Shown: piece by piece, positions 23,330-35,599 of the stretch
How positions within the stretch are numbered: position 1 is the stretch's first letter
How the letters are laid out: every line of letters starts with the position of its first letter
Assembly (NCBI RefSeq): GCF_008728515.1
Contig: NC_044990.1
Coordinates: 67,746,879 to 67,810,878, forward strand
DNA length: 64,000 bases
Direction of reading: 5' to 3'
Origin: Papio anubis
Lineage: Eukaryota > Chordata > Mammalia > Primates > Cercopithecidae
Notes under the pieces: generated by a model
Told to the model about the DNA's origin: nothing
The model's database searches: none
The model's input: only the letters and a program-made list of their open reading frames with translations
Translations under genes and position numbers: made by a program

Positions 23330-23700
23330 TACTCATTGCTCCCTTTTCCAACCCGCTTATTCCAGTTCAGGATAGAGGGTGACTGAACCTCTCCTGGCAG
23401 CTCAAGACTTAAGGCAGGATTCAATCCTGGACAGGGCACAATTTCATGACAGGGTGCATGCACACACCTCCCTCCTTCACTCACACTGAGACAGTATAGA
23501 CATGCCCATGAACTAATGCACATATTGTTGGGATGGGGGTAAAACAAGAGTACTTGGAGAGAAAATCCACATGGATGTGGAGAGAATGTGAAAACTCCAC
23601 ACAGACAATGGACACGGCCAGGAATCCATTTTTTAAATTTTCTCATCAATGTTATAATGAATTGTGGATGAAGAAAATGATGTTATTCAAGGCCCTGCTG
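23330..23700 (-). mobile_element. Tigger-like non-autonomous DNA transposon (MER6-type?)
   Basis: A mid-GC block with AACCCGCTTATTCCAGTTCAGG, GAGTACTTGGAGAGAAAATC, GAAAACTCCACACAGACAAT, and the right end CTCATCAATGTTATAATGA...TTCAAGGCCCTGCTG followed by TA. This is the antisense of the repeat whose terminus reads CAG(TA)GGTCCTCGAATAACG. The terminal CTG next to TA fits a mariner/Tigger target. The left end is truncated. The name is tentative. Confidence 0.6.
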
Positions 23701-24599
23701 TATTTCCAGTATATCCCTGCTGGATTTGATCGGAAGAGTTAGAAATGATAAAGAACCTTAAAGAGAAAATGATTCTACTCAGAAATCAATAAATGCAGAA
23801 AGTCACTTGGCCTCCAGAGGCAAGAATACAAAAGGATAGTTGGTGCTACCAGAGCTCACAAACTCACATGGAAATGGGTATATGGGAACACTGTCCTTGA
23901 ACACCCCAGTCACTGAGCAGGAAACCACAAGCCACACCTCACTGTCAACAAGAGGTTGAGTCCCTCCAGGCACACTGACACCTCTGGGCGGGCCAACAAC
24001 ACTGTGAGAGCCCCAGTCACCTTTCCTTGACCATCACTTCAGCTCTAAGATTCTGAAGCAGAATATAGATTATTATTTCTTCTTCTCAGATTTTACAACT
24101 CATTGGCCAAATTCAATAAGAAACCAATAGGTAAGAGATTCTGGTAAACACAGCTGCCAGGTCCCCTTGCCTATCTTCTGTGCATATCAGAAAATAAGAA
24201 AGTGTGAGTCTAACATCCAAGACATAAATCTTGAAAAGGTATTCCCTTCAACTCATATTTAAACTTCAATACAGCAAGAGGGTAAGAATTTATTCTGCCT
24301 GTTGTAATTTTAAATTTCTCTAGTTCAAACAAAGATGCTCCGATTCACTTTTCACAAATGAGGGAAATCCAATCTCATTTGCCCTTTATTGATTTTATGT
24401 TTGGCTAATTTCTTATCTGGTACAGACACAACACACCCAATCTTAGGTAAATCTTTAACCTAAAGATTAAATTGCAGTAATATCACCACCAAAATTCCTG
24501 TATGAAAAATATAGGAGAAGAAAGAGAAGAAAAACATATTGGTTGATAAATACACAAATATTACAATATAAGCAAGAAAAAAATCCTGATGTGGTCATA
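23701..24599. other. Unrecognised sequence with a GC-richer patch
   Basis: Nothing named. About 23860-24050 is richer in GC, with CCCAGTCACTGAGCAGG and CCTCTGGGCGGGCC. It could be part of an old LTR, but no ends are visible. Confidence 0.4.
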
Positions 24600-25711
24600 T
24601 GTAATTAGTGTTTCTAATGTAAATTGTATCAGAGCATTAAACATTTTTCCTTTTTATTTTGGTAATATGATTTATTTTTGCCTATGGACCTTGTATCCTA
24701 TATTACTAAATTCATCATAAATATTCCACAGTTTATTTTTAGATTCTTTTGTAATGTTTTTAAACACAGTTATTGAAAAAGGGTTTTTAAATTTTTTAAT
24801 TCTTATTTATTTCCTTTCTTGCTTTATTGCACTGGAGAGACTACTAATATAATATTGAATACAAATGGTGACAGAGGTATTGTCTATTTTTAATCTCAGT
24901 CAAAAATGTTCCCTATTTCCCCATTAAATACAATATACTATAGATTTTACAATGACAATTTTAACATATTAAGGAAGTTTCCTTTCATTCCTGCTTATCA
25001 CATTTTTATTTGGTTTCATAACCCAGAATTGTGTACATTTTTTTCAAATGGTTATTCTGTACCCAAATAATCATATGAGTTTCTTCTATCATTCTATCAG
25101 TTTTCTTAATATTATGTTGATTTTCTTACAGTAAATCGTACTTGCATTCCTAAAATAAAACCAATTTTATGATTAGGTATTTGTCTTTCATTAGCATATT
25201 ATAATTTTTATTGTCCTTAATGTTCTTTTATAACAGAGTTCCTAACCTTTTGATTATGATTATGAAATATTTGCCTGTAATCACTTGGAAATTTGTTTAT
25301 AATTCTTAATATAATTTGTTATCAGTGTTCTATCAGGCTCAAAATGTTGCTTACATTTCCTGGAGTGTTATTGTCTCCTTAAATCCTTAGAAGGATTTAC
25401 CAGTGATATCATCTAAGCTAATGGTTTCCTTGAGGGTAGAATTTATGGACTCGGTGCTTTAAATATCAATGGCACTAATCATAATTTTATTGATCTGTTT
25501 TGGTTATATTATATTCTCAGGAGTATTTTCATTTAATTTGAAATTTTATACTATAAGCATGAATCAGTTCAATATTTCTTATTAAGATTTTTAAATGACA
25601 GTAAGTGTATTTAATGTGCATTTTTAAATTTTGACAACCTTTACCTGTTTTTCCTTTTTAAAAAAATTTTTGTGGGTACTTAGTATATGTATATACTTAC
25701 GGGGTATGTGA

Positions 25712-25795
25712 GATGTTTTGATACAGGCATGCAATGTGAACTAATAAGATATTTTGATACAGGCATGCAATGTGATACAGGCATGCAGTGTGAAC
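25712..25795. repeat. Local triplication within the L1 3'UTR
   Basis: The motif GATACAGGCATGCARTGTGA occurs three times (starting near 25721, 25757 and 25777). The related L1 at 49970-50005 has it only once. Confidence 0.85.
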
Positions 25796-26052
25796 AATGG
25801 GGTATCGATCCCCTCAGGCATTTATTCGTTGAATTAACAATGCAATTACACTCTTTAAGTTATTTTAAAATGTACACTTCTTATTGATTATAGTTACTCT
25901 GTTATGCTATCAAATAGTAGGTCTTATTCATTTTTTAAACTATTTTTTGTACCCATTAATCATCCTCCACTTCACCCACACCTTCACTACCCACACGAGT
26001 CTCAGGTAACTATCCTTCTACTTTTCAAACCCATGAGTTCAATTGTTTTAAT

Positions 26053-28480
26053 TTATATTCCACAAATAAGTGAGATCATGCAATGTTTGCTTTTCTGTGC
26101 CTGGCTTATTAACTTAACATAATGATTTCCAGTTCTAGCCATATTTTTTTCACATGACTGGATCGCACTCTTTTTTATGACCAGGTGGTGCTCCATTGTG
26201 TATACATACCACATTTTCTTTATCCATTCATCTGTTGAGGAACAATTAGGTTGCCTCCAAATCTTAGTTATTTTAAACAGTGCTGCATCAAACATAGGAG
26301 TGCGGATATCTCTTTCAGATTCTGATTCCCTTTCTTTTGGGTATATACCTAGCAGTGGGATTGCTGGATCATATGGTACCTCTATTTTTAGTTTTTTGTT
26401 TATTTTTTGTTTATTATTTATTTTTAGTTTATTTTAGTTTTTTGAGGAGTCTCCAAAAGTGTTCTCTATAGTAGTTGTATTAACTTACATTTCCACCAAC
26501 AGTGTACAAGGATTCACTTTTCTCCACATCTTCACCAGCCTTTGTTATTACCCACCTTTTGAATATAAGCCATTTTAACTGGGGTGAGATGATATATCAT
26601 TGTATTTTTGATTTGCATTTCTCTAATGATCTGTGATATTGATCACCTTTTCATATATCTATTTGCCATTTGTTTGTCTTCTTTTGAGAAGTGTCTATTG
26701 AAATATTTTGCCCGTTTTTGATCAGATTATTAGATTTTTTCCTACAGAGTTGTTTGAGCTCCTTATATAATCTGGTGATAAATTCATTGTTGAATTGCTA
26801 TTTTGCATATTTTCTTCCATTTTATGGATTATCTCTTCACTTTGTTGATTGCATCCTCTACTGTGAAGAAGTCTTTTAACTTGGTGTGATTCCATTTGTC
26901 CATTTTTGCTTAGGTTGCCTGTGACTGTGGGGTATTGCTCAAGAAATCTTTGCCCAGACAATTTTCTGGAAAATCTACCCAATGTTTTCCTCTAGTAGTT
27001 TCATAGTTTGAGGTCTTAGGCTTAAGTCTTTAATGCATTTTAATTTCATTTTGTATATGATGAGAGATAGAGATGTAGTTTCACTTTTCTGTACATGGAT
27101 ATCCAGTTTACCCAGCACCATTTATTGAAGAGACTTTTCCCCACTGTATATTCTTGGCAGCTTTATCGAAAACTAGTTCACTGTGTGGTGTGTGGATTAG
27201 TTTCCAGGTTCTGTACTATCTTCCATTCGTCTATGTGTCTGTTGCTATGCCAGTACCATGCTATTTTGGTTATTATAGCTCTGTAGTAGAACTTGAGTTG
27301 AGGTAATGTGATTCCTCTAGTTTGGTCCTTCTCGCTTAGAATAGTTTTGGCTGTTCTGGGTCTTTTGTGGTTTCATGTAAATTTCAGAATTGTTTTTTCT
27401 ATTTCTGTGAAGAATGTCATTAATATTTTGATAAGGATTGCATTGAATCTGTAGATTGCTTTTGGTAGTAGGGACATTTTAACAATATTGATTCTTTCAA
27501 TCTATAAACATGGAATAACTTTTTATTTTTTTGTGTCCTTTTCAATTAATTTCATTAGTCTTTTTTAGCTTTCATTATAGAGATCTTTTACTTCTTTGCT
27601 TAACTAAGTATTTAATATTATGTGTGGCTATTATAAATGGGATTACTTTCATATTTCTTTTTCACATTGTTCACGGTTGGCATACAAAAATGCTACTGAT
27701 TTTCATATGTTGATTTTGTATCCTGAAAATTTATTTATCTGTTCCAATAGTTTTCTTGTGGAATCTTCCAAATATAAGGTTATATCATCTGCAAACAAGG
27801 ATAATTTGACTTCATTCCTTCCTATTTGGATGACTTTCACATACTTCTCTTGTCTGATTGCTATAGCTATGACTTCCAGTTCTATGTTGAACAACAGTGG
27901 GAACAGTGGGCATCCTCGTCATGTTCCAGATGTTAGAGAAAAGGCTTTCAGTTTTTCCCCATTCAGTATGATACTAGCTATGGGTATGTTGTATATTGCT
28001 TTTATTATGTTGAGGTATGTTCCTTTTATATCCTGTTTTTGAATGGATTTTATCATAAACAATGTTGAATTTTATCAAATGCTTTTTTGGCATTAATTGA
28101 AATGATCATATGGTTTTTGTACTTCATTCTGTTGCTATGATGTGGCACATTTATTTTTATATGTTGAACAATCTCTGCATCCCAGTGGTAAATCCCACTT
28201 GGTCTGGATAAATCATCTTTCTAATGTATTGTTGAATTCATTTGCTGGTATTTTTTATTTTGAGATGTCTTTGGTTTTGGTATCAGAGTAATACTGGCCT
28301 TGTAAAATGAGTTTGGAAGTATTCCATCGTCCTCTGTTTTTGGGAATGTTTTGAGTAGAATTGGTACTAGTTTTTCTTTAAATGTTTGGTAGAATTCAAC
28401 AATGAAGCCATCAAATCCCAGAGTTTTTTTTGTTTTGTTTTGTTTTGTTTCTGGGAGACTTTTCTTACTGATTTTCTCTT
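26053..28480 (-). pseudogene. L1 ORF2 remnant (reverse transcriptase part)
   Basis: The minus strand encodes broken L1 ORF2p. The C-terminal part (26053-26295) reads DEWIKKMWYVYTMEHH and ends in SLICGI then a stop, as in L1 ORF2. Upstream, at 27703-27894, the catalytic reverse-transcriptase motif FADD is intact (codons 27784-27795, context LSLFADDITLYLED), followed by INKFSGYKINI. Stops and frameshifts separate these blocks. The N-terminal endonuclease is missing through 5' truncation, so it cannot be active. Confidence 0.85.
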
Positions 28481-28856
28481 TTTTGCTTTTATTTGCTATT
28501 TGAAAGTATATATGTGCTTATCTTTATTCGCAATCTCATATTTTGCCTTTAATTCTAATACTTTTTCTACCTTCTTCACACAGATTCTGAGATCTTTGAA
28601 TTTTAAGATTCCTTTTTTAAATGCATATATTTGAAGTTATATGTTTCAAGTAGACATTTATTTGTACCCCCATAAGTTTAATGTATTATATTTTATATTT
28701 TATTAATATTAATTTCAAGATGTCTCTAATTTTTATTGTAGTTTTTTCCAGCCACTTAATACAATTTGCTTGTTTAGTTTCCAAATATTTGTGCTTTTTT
28801 CTGTTATTATTTTTATTGTATTAACTTGTAACTTATCAAGGCACTTTTTATATAAA

Positions 28857-29520
28857 TTCTTTTTTATTATTAATTTATAAACTTTATTTTTTAGAGAACT
28901 TTTAGGTTGACAGTAAAATTTAATGAAAAGTACAGAGAGTTCCCATGTACCCCACACTAAAAAAAATGCACAGCCTCTTCCACTATAGACAAACCTCAAC
29001 CAGAGTAGTACACTTGTAAAACTTATGAACCTACATTGACACATCATTATCACCTGAAGTCCATAGTTTACATCAGGGTTGTGCTACAGTTTAATTATTC
29101 GTTCACCTTTTGAAAGACATCTTGGTTGCTAAGGTAAATGTCCATGTGGAGGCTTCTGTGTGGACATAAGCTTTCAGTTCATTTGGCTAAATATTAAGGA
29201 TCATGATTTCTGGATAATATGGGTTAGAATATGTTTAGTTGTGGGATTGTACAAGTTTGCATTTCCACAAGCAATCAATAAAAGTTTCTGTCATTCCAAA
29301 TTTTCAGTAGCATTTGACGCTATCTCTGTTTCAGATTATGGCCATACTAATACATACATAGTGGTATCTTATTGCTGTTTTAATTTCCAATTTCCTAATA
29401 ACAAAGGACATTACTTTTTTATAAATTTACTTGCAATCTGTATATCTTTTTTAGTGGGGTGTCTGTTGAGTTATTTTGTTTATTTTTAATCAAATTATTC
29501 ATTTCCTTCTTGATTTATTT
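28857..29520 (-). mobile_element. L1M (L1ME/MB-like) 3' end, antisense
   Basis: TTTTTAGAGAACTTTTAGGT, AGAGAGTTCCCATGTACCCC, ACCTACATTGACACATCATT and AAGTCCATAGTTTACATCAG follow the antisense 3' region of an older L1 family. After an internal deletion, the ORF2-end signatures TTTGAAAGACATCTTGGTTG and CTGTGTGGACATAAGC follow. A distinct L1 tail inside the larger antisense L1. Confidence 0.75.
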
Positions 29521-29524
29521 TTTC

Positions 29525-29885
29525 CGGTTTTACTGAGATATAAAACTAAAAATTGTGTGTGTGTGTGTATATATATGTATATGATGTATCATGTGATGTT
29601 TTGATGCACAAAAACATTGTGAAATGATTACCTTAATCAAGCTACTTAACATATCCATCATCTCAGTAGTTATATTTTTTTGCATTGTGGGGGAAAATGA
29701 GAACATTAACAACCTACTACCTTAGTGAGTTTCAAATTACAATACAGTATTATTAACTGTATTTCCCATGCAATACATTCGATTCTCAGAAAAATTCATC
29801 CTGCTTAAATGGAACTTTTTATCCTTTGTCCAGTATCTCTCTATTCCTCCCTCCCTCTAGCTCCGGCAACCATTATTCTGAATTC
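29525..29885 (-). mobile_element. Short L1 3'UTR tail, antisense
   Basis: ATGTGATGTTTTGATGCACA, TAACATATCCATCATCTCAG, ATTACAATACAGTATTATTA and TAGCTCCGGCAACCATTATTC follow the L1 3'UTR in antisense (TTTTGATACATGTATAC...CATATCCATCACCTCA...CCTCTGGTAACCA). It differs in family from the neighbouring 28857 tail, so it is a separate insertion. It includes a short (TG)n(TA)n run at 29554-29582. Confidence 0.7.
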
Positions 29886-31271
29886 AAATTTTTAAAATAA
29901 CAGATGATCTACTGTTTTTTACTTTTTGATATAAACTTTAGAATAATGATAGATATTATATTTTATAAATATAATTTAGTTGGGACTTGCTGAGTGTTGT
30001 TTAAATGTATACTTATAGATTTTTCTTTTGTGTGCTTGTTCTGTTGTTTACTGAGATAGTTGCGTTAAGAACACCAATTACTTTTGAAATATTTCTGTCT
30101 ATTCTTCAAGCTATTTTGCAGTTTTTCCTTTAAATATCTTTAAACTATTTAATTGAGCATATACAAAATTAGGGTTATTTTAGCTTCTTGATGTTTAACT
30201 TCTTGGCATTATTAGATCTTTATCTTTAGAAATGCTTTTTCCTTTGAAGTATACATTCTCTAGTATTAATGTAGCTATATTGCTTCCTTTTTGTTAATGT
30301 TCTTACATTATGCATGTTTTTATCCTTGGCTGTCAACCATTTTATTTATATTTAATATGGTTTTCTGTTATGCCAGCATATGGTTAGAATTTTGTTTCTC
30401 AGCTAGTTTGACAATGTTGCTTTTAATTGAAGAATATATAACAGTTACATTTTATGAAATGAAGGGATTTTGTATTTAGATGTACCACTTTATCATTTTA
30501 TGTTTTTGTTCTATGCTCTATTCTTTAAAAAATATGTTGTTTTTATGGAATACTATATGTTACATAACAAATATATTTTTCTTTCCTTCTTCTCTGTTAA
30601 CTTGTTAATTGAAACTACTTTTACTTGTATTTAATGGCTATTGCACACGTTGCAATATTTGCTCTTGATTAGTCAAATGAAATGAGTATATGTCTAATTA
30701 TTTCTAAAAAATTCAAAGACCTCATAATTTTTACCTACATTTATGTCCCCTCTTAGCTTTCCCACTCTTTTTCTTGTGTATTATATTTCTGCGTATATTT
30801 TAAACCTCGTAAGACATTGCTATTATTGTTCTCAGTAGTCGATGTTATCTTAGATTTATTCACATATTAGCCGTCTGTATTCCTTTTCATTCCTTTCTGC
30901 ATTACAGTTTCTATCTGGACTAATTTTATTTCTGCTTAAATAATATACTTTACAATTTCCAAGGACAGAGCTCTGCTGGTGAATATTTTACTCTGTTTTT
31001 GTTTTTGCCAAAAATACCTTTGTTTACCTTCATTTTTGGAGGATGTTTTCTGCACAAAATACTCTTGCTTGGCAGTTATTTTCTCTTAGCACTTTCAAGT
31101 AATATTTTTATATTTTTCTTATCTCCACTATTTCTATTTGAAAATTAGCTGTCATTCTTATTATTGTCTCTTTAAGGAAAATGTGTTTTCTTCATTTTGC
31201 TTTTAAGATTTCTTTTTTTCCTTTTTTAGCAAAGTAACATAGGTGTGCTTTTTATTTTGCATTTCGCCTGC

Positions 31272-31273
<2 letters not shown>

Positions 31274-31308
<35 letters not shown>
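31274..31308. repeat. (TG)n microsatellite
   Basis: About 17 uninterrupted TG units inside the antisense L1M. Confidence 0.95.
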
Positions 31309-31309
<1 letters not shown>

Positions 31310-32599
31310 TGTTTTGTTTCATATTGTTTTATATCTCCTTAAAGTTGTAGATTCACATTAGGTTTTCATAGGTTTTAAAAAATTGTACAGTTTTATTTTT
31401 TCAAGTGTTGTTTCTTTCTCCCTTCCTTGGGGAGCTTTATTAGATCTTATTATCATGAATTGTATGTCTTTTACACACTACTGTGTTTTTAAAATCTATT
31501 CTGGATGCATCAATTCAGATAGTTTATCTTGCTCTAACTTTCAGTGTATTTGCTCTTTTTAATGCTGTGACTACACTATTTTTAAACCAATCTATTAAAT
31601 TCATGATGTAATATTGAATTATCCAGTTCTAAACCTGCCATCTAATTGACTTTTGTTTTTCTTTGCTGAAATTCTATTTTTGTCAGTATTCTTGAATATT
31701 TAAATCACAGTAATTTTAAACTTCATTTCCAGTAACTCCAATATCTTTATTGGTTGAGGGTATGAATTACTATCTTATGCATTTCTTTTGGTTTTTGTTC
31801 ATTTGGACCCCTTTCTAACCACTATTTGTTTTAAAATTAAATTGTCTAAACTTATATATGGAAAATTATATAGTGTGTGCATGGTGTTATTTTTCTCTGC
31901 AGAAGATCTACCTATTTTCACCACCTTGCACAGAACAAGAAATACATACCTGGTTTGTGCTTACATCTAGAGTTTAACCTTTTCAAGTCTCCCAAGTGAA
32001 ATCCTAGGGTGTGTACAAAGGTCCTTTCTCATGTGTTGAGGGGTTCCTAAGCTCTGTATTTGTCTCTCCTGAGCGGTGAGACTGTTGAATCTGTGCTTCG
32101 CTTTGTAGTTTCTGAGCAGCTGTTTTTATGCTTTCTTTCCCTGCATCATCACCTGTACTCGAACAGTGTAAAAGTTGAATAATGTCTTACAGCGACACTG
32201 TGCTCACACTGTGTGGGTCATTTCTCTATGGTTTGCTTTTCTCTTAGGATATTGCTTTGCATTCCAGGTTGTTTGGAAGTCACACATTTTAGTGACTGTT
32301 TTCTCAGCCAAGGGAATGCTGCAAGTCCTGGATTGCTGCTCTCAGTTTGCCCCTATGTCTTGCACTTAGAATTGAATAAAAGCTCAAAAAGAAAAAGCAG
32401 CGGTAAATGCAGGGCTCACCTCAATGCGTGACCCTGTCCTATAGGATTGTGGCTGTGGAGTTCTGGCAGCCTTTGTTGTTTTATGAATGCCTTCAGTGAT
32501 TTTTAAATATTTTATTCATCTTTTGTAGTTCTGTTCATCTGGCATCTGTCTCATGCCAGGTACACCCTGCTGAAATTGGTTTTTGTTGTCAACATCAGC

Positions 32600-32840
32600 T
32601 TTTCCATCTTAATTATTTATACATGTTTTATATATGAATGTGTAAGTGTGTGAATATATATACATTATTATGTATAAATTATAAAGTATATACATTTCTA
32701 TTCATGTATCATGTGTATATTATATATTCATGTATAATACATAAATTATTTAGATATTATACATGAATGATAGATGATACAAAATATATGTATCATATTA
32801 TGTATAATTTACATGAATTTTTAGTACATAGTTCCTATTT
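32600..32840. repeat. TA-rich low-complexity tract
   Basis: About 240 bases built of TATAT, ATGTAT and CATGTA units with many short inverted repeats. It lies just beyond the antisense L1M 5' end. Confidence 0.8.
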
Positions 32841-33999
32841 TAAATTATAACAGAATAATCAAATTTCAGATGTAAATATGGACTAAGGGCTCTTTACAAT
32901 CAATTTCAAGTACATTTTTACTCCATATATCTATTAATTTAATAAGAATCTACGTGGTTATTGCAGTTGTTTTTGTTTAATAGCATTATACTCAAATTTA
33001 TATTTATATTTAAAAAATATTTTTGCATGCATTATTAAAATAGTAACTGAATGTAAAGTACAATTATAATAATGAAGTTTTTCTACTTTTACAAAATGAA
33101 CTTTCAAAAATTTGACTTTGATTTAATAAATTCCGTTTAAAATTCAAAACATTTATTAGAATTTATTCTTACTGATTTTCACTCTGAATTATCTGATAAT
33201 ATTGATGTAAAACTAGTCCTTTGTGGAAGGTTTCTGATAATAAAGTCAATACATAATTATTGCTTCACTTTGCATATAGGTGCAAAACACTTGAAAAAAT
33301 GAGCAATATTAATGTGGAAGTACAATTGTGAGATTCAGATAAAACTATTTCTAACATATATAGAATAGATAACTATTCTATTTCTGTGACAGGGTTCACA
33401 GAAATAGAAATGCACTTTCTATAATTGTACCTTGTGAAAGCATCACTTTTGGGCACATTTTCTTTAAATACATTTTTTACTTTTGAAGTAAATGATGACA
33501 TTTCTTAATTAGTCTGGCGTTATTTGGTTTTCATCTTGTCGGAAATATTAACACAACTCCTAACATGAATAACTTTCTCAAAGATTTTGTTTCTCGTTCC
33601 AAATTCATGAAAAATGTCCAAAGTAAATGAAAGTCTGTAGTTAAATGTTACATTAAATTTTATTATTTCTTTTAGTTAAACTCTTTGAGCTTTTTGCTGA
33701 TAAATGTGATTATTGCCTAAAAAGATATAAGGAAATAATAAATTATATAAATAGATTTAGATTTCCATTATACAATAAAATACTAAACCACTCTTTTAAA
33801 CCTTTGGCGTACACTTTATGTACTCCACATAATGCTGTTCCACGAAGATTTCCTGCGCAAATTTGCTTGCCCGAGACTACAGTCTTCCTGGGTTTTCAAT
33901 GACTTCACTGACTGGAAACTGGGCACCTCTTTCCTTATCACAAGATAAGGAACAATCTTATCAAAGTAATTATAAATTTTGTTTCTGAAAAATTGAATA
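32841..33999. other. Unrecognised AT-rich sequence
   Basis: No repeat family named. It contains the perfect hairpin listed at 33376-33409. The patch at about 33790-33920 is slightly GC-richer but unidentified. Confidence 0.5.
33376..33409. repeat. Perfect inverted repeat, 14-bp arms, 6-base loop
   Basis: TTCTATTTCTGTGA (33376-33389) and TCACAGAAATAGAA (33396-33409) are exact reverse complements around CAGGGT. It is not followed by a U-run and is not inside a repeat I recognise. Confidence 0.95.
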
Positions 34000-34115
34000 T
34001 ATATATTAGTTGTGGGAATGAATTGCTATGTTATTCATTTCTTCTGGGTTTTTTCATTTTGATCCTCTTTCTTGCCATGCCTTGTTATTTAATAAAATTA
34101 AAACCAGATTCCTGA
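34000..34115 (-). mobile_element. L1M fragment, antisense
   Basis: The stretch GGAATGAATTGCTATGTTAT, then TTCATTTTGATCCTCTTTCT and ATTTAATAAAATTAAAACC parallels 31757-31850 inside the antisense L1M (same motif order, roughly 75 percent similar by eye), so it is a second copy of the same old L1 5' region. Confidence 0.5.
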
Positions 34116-35599
34116 CAGAGAAAGCAGCATCCTACTTCTATGACCCCTGCCAGCAACTAGGAGTAGCTAGCTTTCCCCGCAGACTCACGTTTTATCAGTA
34201 GGCACCCGGCAGTCTACCCATGCAAAGGAGATGTTAGCAATGATAGCTTCTGAGGAAGATGTTAGCTTCTGGGGGAGGTAAATAAAAGAAAGACAGGTTT
34301 GATCTCCTTTGCTTCAGATTTAGTGATGTATTGTTGTGGTAAATCTTTTAGTTTCACATGCATCCACTAATACATGACACTTCATCAGAAACTCAAAGTC
34401 CAGTTGGGAGGTATAGCAAATCCTCTAGCTTGTGTTAATGCAAATATAAACAAAACATTTTTAAAACAAAAACATTTAACATATATTAAACTGGAGGTAA
34501 AAGGGACCTTGAGTATAAGCCAGGATGCTCCCAGGCAAGTCATAATATGTGACTTCTTGATGATGCATAGGTCAAATGTGATTATTTGGGAAATATTAAA
34601 CATCATTGTTCCAGATCTAGGTGAAAACATAGACTATCTAGTTATCAGCATTAGCATATAACATAAACAATAGGCATTTTAAACAATGAATTATTTCAAA
34701 ATATCAATTTGGCAGCTATATGGAATCCTCCACATTGCTTGTTGAAAATATTAGTAAAATCCTTATAGGGAAATATATTTACATCAGACAATGTATCAAA
34801 ATCAATGTGATACTTTTATTTTGAAACATATTATAAATAATATATGTGTTTCACTCTGCCCTATAGCAAAAAACTGCTAGCAATGTAAAAAGGGATACGT
34901 TGCAAATAGTTTAATGAGTGAAATAGATACACAGGAACAAGCCAGGTGTAGTGAAACCACAATAAATAGTGAAATGCCTTCTGGTTGGTAGAAATAGGTG
35001 TCTTTACAGTGCAGGCCAAAAGGGGCCAAGGGTTGAAGAAGATAGGGGAATACAGAAAAAGAGCTGCATGGGGTGGCAGCCAGCCAGGAGCTGTTTATTT
35101 TGGTCCAGGGACACATCTAGGACATGAAGAAAATGATGGCTAACATTTACCTTGACCTCACTCTATTCCCTTCTACTGATCTCCCTCTGAGGATGCCTAT
35201 TGGCAGCTATTACCTGGAAGACAGAGAGTAACAATCCAGCCAGCATCCTGGGGACAAGAAGAGGGATGAACAAGGATAAGGAATAGCTCTGAAGAGAAAA
35301 ACAAAAAGATAACCATGTTGTTTCTTTTACATCATGAAAATATATAACTGAATTTACTTTTATTTCTGTCTCTGCTGCCAGAACAATATAATTTAAATTA
35401 TATTTTCTCTTATTAATTTATATCAAGCAGGGTTTTTGAAAAGCATTCTCAATTTATTTGAAGAATTAGGATAGATATATTGATCTAAGAAAATGAATAA
35501 TTGAAAATTAATATTTTAATTTTTTTACATTATCTTGTAGACATTTTTCTTAATCATTATCTTTCTGGTATGCACAGTGACTAAGAAAACAAAGAGCAT
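34116..35599. other. Mostly unrecognised sequence
   Basis: No confident family. About 34970-35280 is GC-richer; CTCCCTCTGAGGATGCCTAT and CCAGCATCCTGGGGACAAGA resemble an old LTR-type repeat, but I cannot place it. Opposing small frames at 34374-34661 overlap and look like chance. Confidence 0.4.

Larger units (their letters stand above)
25656..28480 (-). mobile_element. L1 (L1PA/PB-L1MA era), antisense, 5'-truncated
   Basis: Starts at the left with T-rich sequence and TTTTTGTGGGTACTTAGTAT (antisense of the L1 3' end), then GTGAGATGTTTTGATACAGG. It continues through antisense 3'UTR and ORF2 to about 28480. About 2.8 kb, with no ORF1 or 5'UTR. It sits inside the older L1. A TTTTG repeat interrupts it at about 28424-28449. 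Confidence 0.85.
24600..32590 (-). mobile_element. Ancient L1 (L1M), antisense, split by younger L1 inserts
   Basis: Pieces at about 24600-25655, 28480-28856 and 29886-32590 read in consecutive antisense L1 order. The first resembles the ORF2 reverse-transcriptase region (GCTTTATTGCACTGG, AGGAAGTTTCCTTTCATTCC, CTTGCATTCCTAAAATAAAACC). The second is upstream ORF2 (ACCCCCATAAGTTT, TTCCAAATATTTGTGC). The third is the 5' region (AGTATTAATGTAGCTATATTGC, CAGAGCTCTGCTGGTGAATA, TAGCTGTCATTCTTATTATTGTC). No usable frame remains. Together about 4.1 kb of old L1, interrupted by about 3.9 kb of younger L1. Confidence 0.7.

Noticed and set aside
27620..28042. 140-codon plus-strand open frame, the longest in the window
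   Set aside because: It is the opposite-strand reading of the L1 ORF2 reverse-transcriptase region, where the minus strand carries LFADDI; not a gene.
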